Source: Pseudomonadota bacterium (GTDB lineage: Bacteria; Pseudomonadota; Gammaproteobacteria; Pseudomonadales; Oleiphilaceae). Taken from it: 64,000 nt of DNA. The notes under the pieces were generated by a model that was given only the letters and a program-made list of their open reading frames with translations, did not search any database and was not told where the DNA came from. The stretch is taken from contig PDPE01000027.1 in assembly GCA_002747395.1 (NCBI GenBank), positions 62,001 through 126,000 of the forward strand. Direction: 5' to 3'. The position numbers and the translations under genes are program-made. Of the stretch, positions 63,854 to 64,000 are shown in pieces; the stretch's first letter is position 1, and each line of letters begins with the position of its first letter.

Positions 63854-64000
63854 ATGAGCAGTGAAGAAGTCGTCGTATTTCCGGGAGAAACCGCACAGCT
63901 TGTGGGTTCCCTGCACACGCCCGAGACAGCTAAAACCACTTGTGGCGTATTGCTTGCAGTTGGTGGCCCTCAAACCCGGACAGGTAGTCATCGGCAATTT
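63854..64000 (+). CDS. XrtA-associated hydrolase 1, N-terminal part (cut by window edge)
   Basis: 49 codons visible. The start MSSEEVVVFPGETAQLVG and the motif GGPQTRTGSHRQF are those of exosortase A system-associated hydrolase 1 (TIGR03100 type), an alpha/beta hydrolase. The rest is beyond base 64000. Close spacing to hydrolase 2 implies one operon. Confidence 0.85.
   Translation, partial: MSSEEVVVFPGETAQLVGSLHTPETAKTTCGVLLAVGGPQTRTGSHRQF

Overview
The window looks like a chromosome segment of a marine-type gammaproteobacterium of the Pseudomonadales/Oceanospirillales kind. The evidence is gene order. rluE-cspD-clpS-clpA-infA-bpt-aat-trxB, then PilZ-lolC/lolD-DUF2062-comEC-exbB-exbD-(msbA)-lpxK-ycaR-kdsB-ptp-murB, follow the order I know from Pseudomonas and relatives. 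They are joined here to a GntR-controlled AcnD/PrpF-type 2-methylcitrate operon and to a large exosortase A (XrtA/EpsH) exopolysaccharide locus. The base composition looks intermediate, not GC-rich. I cannot name a genus safely. I see no tRNA, rRNA, insertion sequence, phage gene or CRISPR array.

Layout. 1-7.6 kb: RNA modification (rluE, partial), cold-shock-like cspD, the N-degron machinery (clpS, clpA, bpt, aat), infA, trxB and a PilZ protein. 7.7-19.8 kb: cell-envelope genes, namely lipoprotein release (one LolC/E-type permease plus LolD), DNA uptake (comEC), a TonB-type energiser (exbB/exbD), lipid A export (msbA), LPS synthesis (lpxK, kdsB), a low-molecular-weight phosphatase and murB. 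20.0-26.9 kb: propionate catabolism (GntR regulator, prpB, prpC, acnD, prpF).

27.1-64.0 kb is an XrtA-type polysaccharide locus that runs off the right edge. On the minus strand are a UDP-HexNAc dehydrogenase, an ExeA-like ATPase, an outer-membrane barrel, a tyrosine autokinase, a chain-length protein and a Wza-like lipoprotein. On the plus strand are the initiating sugar transferase, UDP-GlcNAc 2-epimerase, polysaccharide deacetylase, FemAB-like protein, several glycosyltransferases, exosortase A with a fused EpsI domain, an asparagine-synthase-like amidotransferase, a glycosyltransferase fused to a CapK-like adenylate-forming domain, and an O-antigen-ligase-like protein. A 9-kb reverse-strand block then carries two acyltransferases, a flippase and a 1,338-residue lipoprotein. 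After it come a TPR protein, another glycosyltransferase, an acyl carrier protein and two XrtA-associated hydrolases, the second cut by the window edge. Together these would build, modify, flip, polymerise and export a surface polysaccharide, with XrtA processing PEP-CTERM proteins that are not encoded in this window.

The most unusual feature is not a gene. At least sixteen gene junctions carry short tandem arrays (2-5 units, periods 12 to 22 bases), each with its own unit sequence. Several copy the stop-codon or start-codon region of the adjacent gene outward. Repeats inside genes have periods that are multiples of three (12, 21, 39). Other points worth a look are a 28-codon membrane ORF coupled by an ATGA overlap to the O-ligase gene, the glycosyltransferase/CapK fusion with an apparent ancestral ribosome site at the seam, and the large lipoprotein.
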